Shown one piece after another: positions 44,558-52,949 of a DNA stretch of 64,000 nucleotides. Under the pieces are notes generated by a model. It was not told the origin of the DNA. It did not search any database and worked only from the letters and a program-made list of their open reading frames with translations. The stretch is from contig CAVUCE010000005.1 of NCBI GenBank assembly GCA_963739985.1, positions 372,001 to 436,000 of the forward strand. The letters run 5' to 3'. This DNA comes from CAVUCE01 sp963739985 (lineage in GTDB: Bacteria > Bacteroidota > Ignavibacteria > Ignavibacteriales > Ignavibacteriaceae). The position numbers were made by a program, and so were the translations under genes. How positions within the stretch are numbered: the first letter of the stretch is position 1; each line of letters opens with the position of its first letter.

Positions 44558-44914
44558 TTAATAGTTTATTGTTTTACTAATCTTATCATTAATAAATGTT
44601 TTTTGATTTAATTCCTCTATGTTACCTCTTACCTTTCCTTCAATTTTTTCAATTACTTTTATGCCGGCGGCATTAAAAATACGGGACGCGTTTGGTGTGC
44701 ACTTCCCGGTCATCAGAGCTTGAACATCGCAATTAATTAAAAGTTGAGCGCCAAATATTTCTGATCCCGCTAACTGTTTTGAATGCGGATTTTTTATTAC
44801 ACTATAGTTACTTACATTCTCCGAATCAACAATAATAAAGTATTCAGCATTATTAAAAAATGAACTTATCTCACTGTCAAGATTATTCTGCTTTGCTGAT
44901 ATAGCTACTTTCAT
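44558..44914 (-). CDS. NifX/NafY/MTH1175-family (dinitrogenase iron-molybdenum cofactor domain) protein
   Basis: 118 residues from the ATG at 44914 (MKVAISAKQNNLDSEISSFF), which follows GGGGG by eight bases; a further ATG at 44929 is less likely. Motifs typical of the family are FIIVDSE, KNPHSKQLAGSEIFGAQLL and MTGKCTPNASRIFNAAGIKV. Members bind metal-sulfur cofactors: NifX/NafY bind FeMo-co precursors and Desulfovibrio ORP binds a Mo-Cu-S cluster. No nitrogenase genes are near, so an ORP-like role is more likely. First gene of a sigma-54-driven operon. Confidence 0.88.
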   Translation of the reverse strand: MKVAISAKQNNLDSEISSFFNNAEYFIIVDSENVSNYSVIKNPHSKQLAGSEIFGAQLLINCDVQALMTGKCTPNASRIFNAAGIKVIEKIEGKVRGNIEELNQKTFINDKISKTINY

Positions 44915-44943
44915 AATATTCCCCCACATTATATGATATATAG

Positions 44944-44959
44944 TGCAAAAGGTGAGCCA
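44944..44959 (-). promoter_or_regulatory. Sigma-54 (-24/-12) promoter
   Basis: The minus strand reads TGGCTCACCTTTTGCA: GG and GC dinucleotides are exactly ten bases apart and both flanks match TGGC-N8-TTGCA. Transcription would start about 20 bases before the 44914 ATG. The adjacent enhancer-binding protein gene supports it. Confidence 0.85.
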
Positions 44960-45018
44960 ATATTTTATTGTTGATTTAGATCAAATTATAAGGAGATTTA
45001 AAACCGGAGTTGTTTTGA

Positions 45019-45056
45019 TGTTGCACTTAAGAAATTAATCATGTTGCAGTGTTGCA
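45019..45056. promoter_or_regulatory. Three TGTTGCA boxes, probable enhancer sites
   Basis: TGTTGCA occurs at 45019-45025, 45042-45048 and 45050-45056, 60-110 bases upstream of the -24/-12 promoter, the usual place for sigma-54 activator binding. A fourth copy lies at 46855-46861, before the regulator gene itself. Confidence 0.6.
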
Positions 45057-45077
45057 TGTAAAAATTGAATATCAAAT

Positions 45078-46823
45078 TCATTTTTGCTTTTTGATTAAAC
45101 CGTACTTTTTCATTTTTCGCCAAAGGGTTGTTCTATCTATTCCTAAAGCTTCGGCTGTTAAATTACGATTTCCTTCATTCAATTTTAATGTTGTTATTAA
45201 TACTTGTTTCTCTGCATTTTGTAATTGCTTATCGGTTGATAGAAATGAGTAATATTCGGGATCATCGGAATTACTCCAAATTCTTTCCGGTAAATGTTCT
45301 ATGTTTATGGTATTTCCCGGACATACAACAAAGGCATGTTCAAGTACATTTTCCAATTCGCGGATATTTCCCGGCCAATTATATTTTCTAAAAATATCGA
45401 GCACTCCGGAACTGATACTTTTTATGTTTTTATTAAATTTCTCTTTATAAATCTCAACAAAATGATTTATTAGAGGAATTAAATCATCCAGTCTTTCTCT
45501 TAACGGAGGAATATTTATGTTGATTACATTTATTCTGTAAAAAAGATCCTCACGAAATCTTCCCTGCTTAATTTCTTCGTGAAGTTTTTTATTTGTTGCA
45601 GTTATTAAACGTGCTTTTAATGTTATGGTTTGTGTTCCGCCGACTCGCTCAAACTGTTTCGTCTCTAGTACTCTTAACAATTTTACCTGCGTTGTAATAG
45701 ATAGATCTCCAATTTCATCCAAAAATAAAGTGCCTTCTCCGGCTAGCTCAAATCTTCCGGGCTTGGTTTTTATGGCTCCGGTAAATGCACCTTTCTCATG
45801 TCCGAATAATTCACTCTCAAGCAGTGTTTCGGCAAACGCACTGCAGTTAACAGCCATAAATGGTTTTGATTTTCTTTCACTGTTTACATGAATTGCTCTC
45901 GCAACTATTTCTTTTCCGCAACCGCTCTCACCCGTTATTAATAAATTACTGTCGCTTTGAATTACATTTTGCATCAAATCAAAAATTTGTTGCATGGACT
46001 TACTTCTGCCGACTATATCTTTAAACCGAAATCTTTCTTCAACTTGCGATGTCAGGTTTTTTAATTCGCTTATATCTAAAAATGTTTCTACTGCGCCGAT
46101 AACATTTTTGTTAATATCAAGCAATGGCGAAACACTTAAGCGGATAGGTACCTTTGTTCCACTTTTATTTGTTATAAAAGATTCAACAATGCTTGAAGAG
46201 CCGTTAAGTTTTACTTTTTCTAGTAAAGTGCAATCATCGCCGCATTCAGGAAGCTTTAGAATTTTCTCACATGTTTTACCTATAACTTCAGATTTCTTAT
46301 AACCTGTTATTAATTCGGCAGAGTGATTAAAAGAGCTTATCCGTCTTTCTAAATCAATAGTAAAAGTACCTTCCATTCTGCTGTTAAAGATCGCTTCAAT
46401 CTTATTTTTTTCGTACAGCAATTCTTCGTTTTTTGTTTTTAATTCTTTCAGGATTGAAACCATTTCTTCCATATTTCTAAAAACAAGTATAATTCCTATT
46501 ACCTTGTTTGTGGGTTGAGTTAAAAGAGTAACTGATGCGTTTACAATAAGAGGCGTGCTGTTTTTTATGTTTATTAATAAATTTATATTTGCGTAACTTT
46601 TTTCTTCATTTAAAACTTTTGAAATAAAATCTTGATCCTCAATTCTGGTTTCAAATAGAAATTTAAAAGATTTACCAATTAATTCATCTTCGTTGAAATG
46701 CGTAATGCGGCACGCGGCTTCGCTGGAAGCAATTATTTCACCTTTCTTGTTTAATACTATAATTCCGTCGGCTTCATAAATTGCTTGTTCGTCGTTTTCG
46801 GAAAGAGTTAAGTTATCAGTCAT
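45078..46823 (-). CDS. Sigma-54-dependent regulator with two PAS domains
   Basis: 581 residues. PAS 1 covers ~10-120 and PAS 2 ~140-255, the latter carrying PECGDDC, a cysteine pair that may bind a redox cofactor. The AAA+ domain has Walker A GESGCGKE (298-305), the sigma-54 contact loop GAFTGA (345-350) and Walker B GTLFLDEIGD. The C-terminal Fis-type helix-turn-helix is NRNLTAEALGIDRTTLWRKM. No receiver or GAF domain, so it senses directly through PAS. It likely activates the NifX-like operon just downstream; ORP operons in Desulfovibrio have a regulator of this type. Confidence 0.93.
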   Translation of the reverse strand: MTDNLTLSENDEQAIYEADGIIVLNKKGEIIASSEAACRITHFNEDELIGKSFKFLFETRIEDQDFISKVLNEEKSYANINLLINIKNSTPLIVNASVTLLTQPTNKVIGIILVFRNMEEMVSILKELKTKNEELLYEKNKIEAIFNSRMEGTFTIDLERRISSFNHSAELITGYKKSEVIGKTCEKILKLPECGDDCTLLEKVKLNGSSSIVESFITNKSGTKVPIRLSVSPLLDINKNVIGAVETFLDISELKNLTSQVEERFRFKDIVGRSKSMQQIFDLMQNVIQSDSNLLITGESGCGKEIVARAIHVNSERKSKPFMAVNCSAFAETLLESELFGHEKGAFTGAIKTKPGRFELAGEGTLFLDEIGDLSITTQVKLLRVLETKQFERVGGTQTITLKARLITATNKKLHEEIKQGRFREDLFYRINVININIPPLRERLDDLIPLINHFVEIYKEKFNKNIKSISSGVLDIFRKYNWPGNIRELENVLEHAFVVCPGNTINIEHLPERIWSNSDDPEYYSFLSTDKQLQNAEKQVLITTLKLNEGNRNLTAEALGIDRTTLWRKMKKYGLIKKQK

Positions 46824-46942
46824 TAAAATCCCCCAAGATTACTTTTGTTGCAAAAATGAATCACAACAACAATCTTTATTGAATTATAAATAACATTGCG
46901 CTTATTTTCAAGTTAGAATGTAATATCAGGCGGGATTAAATC

Positions 46943-46986
46943 TGTTCCTCCCCCTAGGGGTAAAAGGGAGGAACACAGGTCTTTTT
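46943..46986 (+). terminator. Hairpin between groES and the sigma-54 regulator
   Basis: GTTCCTCCC at 46944-46952 pairs with GGGAGGAAC at 46966-46974 (9 bp), extended by CT/AG after a two-base bulge. A T5 run follows on the plus strand only, although both flanking genes are on the minus strand. It may still stop groES transcription weakly. Confidence 0.5.
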
Positions 46987-46987
46987 C

Positions 46988-47260
46988 TTAGTCCTCTATA
47001 ACTGCAAGGACGTCAGATCGTTGAATTATTTTGTAATCTTTATCGTCAAAATTTATTTCTTCGCCGCCGTACTTTGCGAACAATACTTTATCGCCTTCTT
47101 TAATTTTTTCGCGTAAATCTTCGTCGGTGCCTACTGCAACAACTCTTCCCATAATCGGTTTTTCTTTAGCGCTGTCCGGAATAATAATTCCTGATACGGT
47201 TTTCTCTTCTTGTTCAATTAATTCTAGGACGAGCCTGTCATCCATCGGTTTTATTTTCAT
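46988..47260 (-). CDS. groES: Co-chaperonin GroES
   Basis: 90 residues, close to the usual length (94-97). It begins KIKPMDDRLVLELIEQEEKT and shows the mobile loop VSGIIIPDSAKEKP and the roof-loop region GDKVLFAKYGGEEI. GroES caps the GroEL chamber. groEL is not adjacent, which is unusual; it may be elsewhere. Upstream by 16 bp on the same strand is a glutaredoxin gene, suggesting a stress-linked unit. Confidence 0.93.
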   Translation of the reverse strand: MKIKPMDDRLVLELIEQEEKTVSGIIIPDSAKEKPIMGRVVAVGTDEDLREKIKEGDKVLFAKYGGEEINFDDKDYKIIQRSDVLAVIED

Positions 47261-47276
47261 GATTAGATAATCTCCG

Positions 47277-47525
47277 TTAATACTTAATATTTAACATTTG
47301 ATTTATTTTAGGTCTATCAAAACCTACAATTGGGCGATTGTTAATCAATATTACAGGTACGCCCGTTTGGCCGGTTCTTCTTTGTAAATCCCTTGCAGCG
47401 CTGAAATCTCTGCTAACATCAACTTCCGTGAACTTTATATTTTTTTCACGAAAATATCTTTTCGCAGAGTTACAGAAACTGCATGTAGGAGTTGTAAACA
47501 TTACTACTTTTGGCTGTGTCTGCAT
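47277..47525 (-). CDS. Glutaredoxin-like thiol-disulfide protein (NrdH/Uxx type)
   Basis: 82 residues with a thioredoxin fold. Active site TPTCSFCNSAKRYF (CSFC), cis-Pro loop GQTGVPVILI and the GFDRPKINQML ending match small glutaredoxin-like proteins. It probably reduces disulfides with glutathione or thioredoxin reductase. Start and strand place it directly ahead of groES. Confidence 0.92.
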   Translation of the reverse strand: MQTQPKVVMFTTPTCSFCNSAKRYFREKNIKFTEVDVSRDFSAARDLQRRTGQTGVPVILINNRPIVGFDRPKINQMLNIKY

Positions 47526-47985
47526 TTTCTGTTCCTCAAAAATTTTGATTTATGAGATGAACTAAAAATTGGAAGGATTCAAAATTTCAATTCCCCGCAA
47601 AATTACCAGGCGTTTTTCTTATGATTTATCAAGAAAAAAATCTAGCTAATTGTTTGAAATTTCATTGTTGAAAAATTCTTCAAATTGATTTGCGCGGCTT
47701 TTCATTATAAACAAACTAAAATTGTTTTACTCTTGCTTCTCTAAATCATAAAATCATTAAAATAGAGTTACTTCTAGATCTATGACATTACTTGCCGGTT
47801 GTTAAGTATTCTTAATAACTCCTTTCCCAAAAGCGAGAATTCAAAACTTACATATCTCTTAATCTTGTCATTATTGGAAAAAAAATATGTAAAAAACGGT
47901 AAAATACCTTAAAAAAGCTTGGTATAATCTTTGGGAACTTTGAAGTCCAAAACTTGAGACAATAATATTTTCAGAAGAGAGGAAA
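47526..47985. other. Divergent promoter region between glutaredoxin and PFOR
   Basis: 460 bp without a gene. An imperfect palindrome, TTGTTAAG-TATT-CTTAATAA, lies at 47799-47818. GGTATAATCTTTGGG near 47922 resembles a -10 (TATAAT) or a Bacteroidetes-type -7 element. AGAGAGGAAA precedes the PFOR ATG as Shine-Dalgarno. No RNA gene seen. Confidence 0.5.
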
Positions 47986-50900
47986 ATGGAAAGCAAGAAA
48001 GTAACTATAGATGGTAATGAAGCTGCTGCATATGTAGCTTTCCCTACAAACGAGGTGATTGCAATATATCCTATAACACCTTCTTCGCCTATGGGTGAAT
48101 GGTGTGATGCGTGGGCAGCAAATAATAAAAAAAATATTTGGGGTGAAATTCCTTCTGTATCAGAATTACAAAGCGAAGGTGGAGCTTCAGGCAGTGTTCA
48201 CGGTGCCTTACAAACAGGCGCTTTAACAACTACGTTTACCGCTTCGCAAGGTTTGCTGTTAATGATTCCAAACATGTTTAAGATTGCCGGAGAATTAACT
48301 TCAACGGTTTTTCATGTTTCAGCCAGATCAATAGCTGCACAGGCTTTATCTATATTTGGCGATCATAGCGATGTTATGGCAACACGTTCTACAGGTTTTG
48401 CTATGCTTTCATCAAACTCGGTACAGGAAGTTATGGATTTTGCTCTAATTGCACAGGCTGCAACTTTGGAATCCAGAGTTCCTTTCTTGCATTTCTTTGA
48501 TGGATTTAGAACTTCTCACGAAGTTATGAAAATAAATCAGCTTACTACTGAAGCAATACGCGAAATGATAGATGATGATTTGGTTTTAGCACATCGTAAA
48601 AGAGGACTTAGTCCCGATAATCCGGTTCTTCGCGGAACGGCTCAGAATCCTGACGTTTACTTCCAGGCGAGAGAAACAGTCAATAAATTTTACGATGCTT
48701 GTCCGGATATAGTTCAGAAACAAATGGACAAATTTGCTAAAATTGTTGGAAGACAATATCACTTATTCGATTATGTTGGCGCTCCCGATGCTGAAAGAAT
48801 AGTTATTTTAATGGGATCAGGTGCTGAAGCTGCAGATGAAACAGTTGAGTATTTGGTTTCTAAGGAAGAAAAAGTCGGCGTATTAAAAGTTAGATTATAC
48901 AGACCTTTCTCAATCGAGCACTTTATGGATGCTCTTCCCGCAACAACAAAATCAATTGCTGTTTTAGATAGAACAAAAGAGCCCGGCGCTTCAGGCGAAC
49001 CGCTTTATCTTGATGTTATAAACGCTATTACAGAAAAACATATGGCAGGCGAACTTAAATTTGCTTTCCCTAAAATTATCGGCGGACGTTACGGACTATC
49101 TTCTAAAGAATTTACTCCGGCAATGGTTAAAGCAGTTTACGATGAATTGAAAAAAGATAAACCTAAAAATCACTTCACGGTTGGTATTTTTGATGATGTT
49201 ACAAATACCAGCATCGGATACGATCCTTTATTCTCTGTTGAAGATGTTGAAACATTTAGAGGTAAATTCTACGGTTTGGGTTCCGATGGAACAGTTGGTG
49301 CAAATAAAAACTCCATCAAAATCATCGGTGAAGGTACTGATTATTACGCTCAAGGTTATTTCGTTTATGATTCTAAAAAATCCGGTTCAACTACTACATC
49401 TCACTTAAGATTTGGACCAAAACCTATCCGTTCTACTTATTTAATTGATAAAGCTAATTTTATTGCATGTCATCAACCTGTATTTCTTGAGAAAATGGAT
49501 ATGCTTAAAGATGCTGTTGAAGGCGCTACATTCTTATTAAATACAACTCTTTCAAAAGATGAAGTTTGGAATTCTTTACCTGAAAAATTTCAAAAAGATT
49601 TGATTGAAAAGAAAATGAAATTCTTTGTCATCGATGCTTATAAAGTTGCAAACGAAACCGGAATGGGCGGAAGAATTAACACTATTATGCAGACTTGCTT
49701 CTTTGCAATCTCTAAAATTTTCAAGAAAGAACAAGCAATCGAAATGATTAAAAACTCCATTAAGAAAACTTATGGAGCTAAAGGCGATAAAATTGTTCAA
49801 ATGAATTATAATGCTGTTGATCAAACTATATCTAATTTATTTGAAGTTGAAATTCCGGCTGAAGTTTCAAGTAAACTTCAATTGCTTCCGGCAGTTCAAG
49901 GTGTGGTTCCTGATTTTGTAAAAGAGGTTACTGCAAAAATTATTGCCGGTGATGGTGATTTGTTGCCTGTAAGTAAAATGCCTGTTGATGGTACTTATCC
50001 AACCGGAACTGCTAGATATGAAAAAAGAAATATCACGTTAGAAGTTCCTGTTTTTGATCCTGACACTTGCATTCAATGTAACAAGTGCGTTGTTGTTTGT
50101 CCTCATGCAACAATCCGCGCTAAAGTTTATGACGAAAAATTATTAGAAAACGCACCGGAATCTTTCAAGTCGGTTAAGTTCAAAGGTAAAGATTTAGGTG
50201 ATAACTTAGCTTACACAATTCAAGTAGCAGTTGAAGATTGTACCGGCTGTGGAATCTGCATTGATATTTGTCCTGCTAAAAACAAGAAGGAAACCAAGCT
50301 CAAAGCAATTAACATGGCTCCGCAATTACCGATTAGAGATCAAGAAAGAGCTAATTGGGATTTCTTCTTAAGTATACCTGAATTCGATAGAAAAAAATTA
50401 AATGTTTCTGCAATTAAGGAATCACAATTCTTAGAACCATTATTCGAATTCTCCGGAGCTTGCGCCGGATGCGGTGAAACTCCATATGTCAAGTTAGTTA
50501 GTCAGTTATTCGGAGACAGATCGGTTATTGCTAACGCTACAGGTTGTTCCTCAATTTACGGCGGTAATTTACCAACAACTCCTTGGACTATGAACAAAGA
50601 AGGTAAAGGTCCGGCATGGTCAAATTCACTATTTGAAGATAATGCTGAATTTGGAATGGGCTTCAGATTAGCAATTGATAAACATACGGATCAAGCAAGA
50701 AACTTAGTTACAAAATTAGCTTCTGAACTGGGAACTGAATTGGTTGAAGGTTTATTAACTGCAAATCAAAAAGATGAAGTTGGTATTTACGAACAGCGCG
50801 AAAGAGTAGCAGTATTAAAAACTAAGTTAAATGATTTGTCGAAAGCGGGCGCTAACGGAAAATCAGACGATGTAAAATATTTATTAAGCTTAGCTGATTA

Positions 50901-51588
50901 CCTCGTTAAAAAATCTGTATGGATTATGGGCGGTGACGGATGGGCTTACGATATCGGTTACGGCGGATTAGATCACGTACTTGCTTCCGGTAAAAACGTT
51001 AACATCTTAGTCCTTGATACAGAAGTATATTCAAATACCGGTGGACAGATGTCTAAATCGACACCTAGAGGCGCAGTTGCTAAATTTGCTGCCGGCGGTA
51101 AACCGATGGGTAAAAAAGATCTTGGTTTGATCGCAATGGCTTACGGCAATGTTTATGTTGCAAAAGTAGCTATGGGAGCCAGTGATGCACAAACAGTTAA
51201 AGCTTTCATTGAAGCCGAAGCATATGATGGACCGTCTATCATAATTGCTTACAGTCACTGTATTGCTCATGGTATAAACATGGCAACCGGTATGAAAAAT
51301 CAGAAAGCTGCTGTTGATTCCGGACACTGGCAATTATACAGATACAATCCTGAATTAGCATTGGAAGGTAAGAATCCGTTTAAGTTGGAATCTAAACCTC
51401 CGAAGATTGCTTTGAAGGAATACACTTATATGGAAACACGTTACAAGATGTTAACCAAATCTCATCCTGAAGCTGCTGCAAAACTTATGGAACAAGCACA
51501 GCAAGATGTACTTGAGAGATGGAAAATGTACGAACAACTTGCAGCCGGTAATCCTTACGAAAAATCTGAAGAGTCAAAAGAAAAATAA
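47986..51588 (+). CDS. nifJ: Pyruvate:ferredoxin (flavodoxin) oxidoreductase
   Basis: 1200 residues, single-chain homodimeric type. Order: pyrimidine-binding domain (AIYPITPSSPMGEWCDAWAA), CoA-region domains, gamma domain (GEGTDYYAQGYFVYDSKKSG), two [4Fe-4S] clusters (CIQCNKCVVVCPH; CTGCGICIDICP), then the TPP domain (ACAGCGETPYVKL; GGDGWAYDIGYGGLDHVLAS; LDTEVYSNTGGQMSKSTPRG) with the proximal-cluster cysteines. It converts pyruvate and CoA to acetyl-CoA, CO2 and reduced ferredoxin. Codon use looks like a highly expressed gene. A terminator follows. Confidence 0.97.
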   Translation: MESKKVTIDGNEAAAYVAFPTNEVIAIYPITPSSPMGEWCDAWAANNKKNIWGEIPSVSELQSEGGASGSVHGALQTGALTTTFTASQGLLLMIPNMFKIAGELTSTVFHVSARSIAAQALSIFGDHSDVMATRSTGFAMLSSNSVQEVMDFALIAQAATLESRVPFLHFFDGFRTSHEVMKINQLTTEAIREMIDDDLVLAHRKRGLSPDNPVLRGTAQNPDVYFQARETVNKFYDACPDIVQKQMDKFAKIVGRQYHLFDYVGAPDAERIVILMGSGAEAADETVEYLVSKEEKVGVLKVRLYRPFSIEHFMDALPATTKSIAVLDRTKEPGASGEPLYLDVINAITEKHMAGELKFAFPKIIGGRYGLSSKEFTPAMVKAVYDELKKDKPKNHFTVGIFDDVTNTSIGYDPLFSVEDVETFRGKFYGLGSDGTVGANKNSIKIIGEGTDYYAQGYFVYDSKKSGSTTTSHLRFGPKPIRSTYLIDKANFIACHQPVFLEKMDMLKDAVEGATFLLNTTLSKDEVWNSLPEKFQKDLIEKKMKFFVIDAYKVANETGMGGRINTIMQTCFFAISKIFKKEQAIEMIKNSIKKTYGAKGDKIVQMNYNAVDQTISNLFEVEIPAEVSSKLQLLPAVQGVVPDFVKEVTAKIIAGDGDLLPVSKMPVDGTYPTGTARYEKRNITLEVPVFDPDTCIQCNKCVVVCPHATIRAKVYDEKLLENAPESFKSVKFKGKDLGDNLAYTIQVAVEDCTGCGICIDICPAKNKKETKLKAINMAPQLPIRDQERANWDFFLSIPEFDRKKLNVSAIKESQFLEPLFEFSGACAGCGETPYVKLVSQLFGDRSVIANATGCSSIYGGNLPTTPWTMNKEGKGPAWSNSLFEDNAEFGMGFRLAIDKHTDQARNLVTKLASELGTELVEGLLTANQKDEVGIYEQRERVAVLKTKLNDLSKAGANGKSDDVKYLLSLADYLVKKSVWIMGGDGWAYDIGYGGLDHVLASGKNVNILVLDTEVYSNTGGQMSKSTPRGAVAKFAAGGKPMGKKDLGLIAMAYGNVYVAKVAMGASDAQTVKAFIEAEAYDGPSIIIAYSHCIAHGINMATGMKNQKAAVDSGHWQLYRYNPELALEGKNPFKLESKPPKIALKEYTYMETRYKMLTKSHPEAAAKLMEQAQQDVLERWKMYEQLAAGNPYEKSEESKEK

Positions 51589-51601
51589 TTAGTTCTGTCT
51601 T

Positions 51602-51639
51602 GCCTTGGAGAATTTAAATTTCTTCAAGGCTGACTTTTT
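51602..51639 (+). terminator. Intrinsic terminator after nifJ
   Basis: GCCTTGGAGAA at 51602-51612 pairs over 11 bp (one G-T) with TTCTTCAAGGC at 51620-51630 around a 7-base loop, followed by TGACTTTTT. It may reduce read-through into the next gene. Confidence 0.8.
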
Positions 51640-51688
51640 GAGCTAATATCAAATTTTAATTATGAAAAAATATTTTAGGTAAAATAAA

Positions 51689-52678
51689 ATGGATATATCA
51701 ACGACTTATTTGGGATTAAAACTTTCCAGCCCAATTGTTCCTTCAGCGGGACCATTATCAAAGGAAATAGATAATATTAAAAAAATGGAAGAAAGCGGTG
51801 CCGGCGCTGTTGTACTTTATTCTTTATTCGAAGAACAAATTGAGCACGATCAGTTGGAATTGGATTATCAGACTTCGGTTCACGCTGAAAGTTATGCCGA
51901 AGCTACAACTTATTTCCCTCAGGAAATAGACTTCAAAGTAGGGCCGGAAGAATATTTGGATCATATCAGAAAAGCAAAAGAATCTGTTAATATTCCTATT
52001 ATTGCCAGCTTAAATGGTAAATCTAAAGGCGGCTGGATTGATTACGCAAAGAAAATGGAAAATGCTGGAGCTGATGCTTTAGAATTAAATATTTACAGAT
52101 TAGCTACCGATATAAAGAAAAGCGGTGCCGACGTTGAAAAAGAATATATTGAAATTGTAAGAGCTGTTAAAGAATCTGTTACTGTTCCTGTTGCTGTTAA
52201 ACTTGGGCCTTTCTTTAGTTCTACGGCTTGGATGGCTGATCAATTAGATAAAGCCGGAGCTGACGGCCTGGTATTATTTAATAGATTTTATCAGCCTGAT
52301 ATCGATTTGGAAAAATTGGAAGTTGAGCCTAGTGTAATTTTAAGTACTCCAATGGAAATGAGACTTCCGCTAAGATGGATCGCTATTCTTTATGGAAAAA
52401 TTCAAGCCGATTTAGCTTCTACAAGCGGAGTTTATAACGATAAAGATGTTCTTAAGATGATTATGGCCGGAGCAAAAGTTACACAAATTCTTTCTGCTTT
52501 ACTCAAATTCGGAATTAATCATATTGCTGATATCTTAACTCAACTGATATATTGGATGGAAATAAACGAGTATGAATCACTCGATCAAATGAGGGGAAGC
52601 ATGAGTTACATGAATGTAGCTGATCCTTCTAAGTTTGAAAGAGCAAATTACATGAATATCTTAAATTCATATAAATAA
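51689..52678 (+). CDS. Dihydroorotate dehydrogenase-like protein
   Basis: 329 residues, FMN TIM barrel of the class 1 PyrD type (STTYLGLKLSSPIVPSAGPL; PIIASLNGKSKGGWIDYAKK; ALELNIYR; VPVAVKLGPFFSS). It follows nifJ directly; this pairing recurs in many anaerobes and the protein is often annotated as DHOD-like, with an unproven link to PFOR or ferredoxin metabolism. Whether it is the pyrimidine enzyme cannot be decided; a different pyrD may exist elsewhere. Confidence 0.85.
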   Translation: MDISTTYLGLKLSSPIVPSAGPLSKEIDNIKKMEESGAGAVVLYSLFEEQIEHDQLELDYQTSVHAESYAEATTYFPQEIDFKVGPEEYLDHIRKAKESVNIPIIASLNGKSKGGWIDYAKKMENAGADALELNIYRLATDIKKSGADVEKEYIEIVRAVKESVTVPVAVKLGPFFSSTAWMADQLDKAGADGLVLFNRFYQPDIDLEKLEVEPSVILSTPMEMRLPLRWIAILYGKIQADLASTSGVYNDKDVLKMIMAGAKVTQILSALLKFGINHIADILTQLIYWMEINEYESLDQMRGSMSYMNVADPSKFERANYMNILNSYK

Positions 52679-52711
52679 TACTCATATATCTATTTTTCAT
52701 AATCTCTCCTC

Positions 52712-52806
52712 GTCATTACGGGGAGCCGGAACAGAGGAGATAGTTCGGGTAAATTGGTTGCACTCACTTATTTATCCGAATTAAAATGACCGGTACCCGT
52801 AATGAC
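52712..52806. repeat. 95-bp element with 11-bp terminal inverted repeats
   Basis: GTCATTACGGG at 52712-52722 is inverted as CCCGTAATGAC at 52796-52806. A second nested pair is formed by TCGGGTAAA and TTTATCCGA. No obvious target duplication. It is either a small dispersed repeat or a hairpin ending the DHOD-like transcript. Confidence 0.5.
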
Positions 52807-52949
52807 TCTTCTTTTAATTCTTATTTAATATGTGATTTTTCATCCTTTTAGTTTAATTTTATTATTATATTTTTATACAATTGAAACTAAATTGCTTAAA
52901 AATTGGTTTAGAATTTTGTACATCTATTCTAAAGAATATTGGATAAAAA

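Noticed and set aside
45994..46302. 102-codon plus-strand frame inside the sigma-54 regulator
   Set aside because: Antisense shadow of a well-defined PAS/AAA+ gene.
47799..47818. Direct assignment as a Rex site
   Set aside because: Spacing between half-sites is six bases instead of the four usual for TTGTTAA-type Rex operators.
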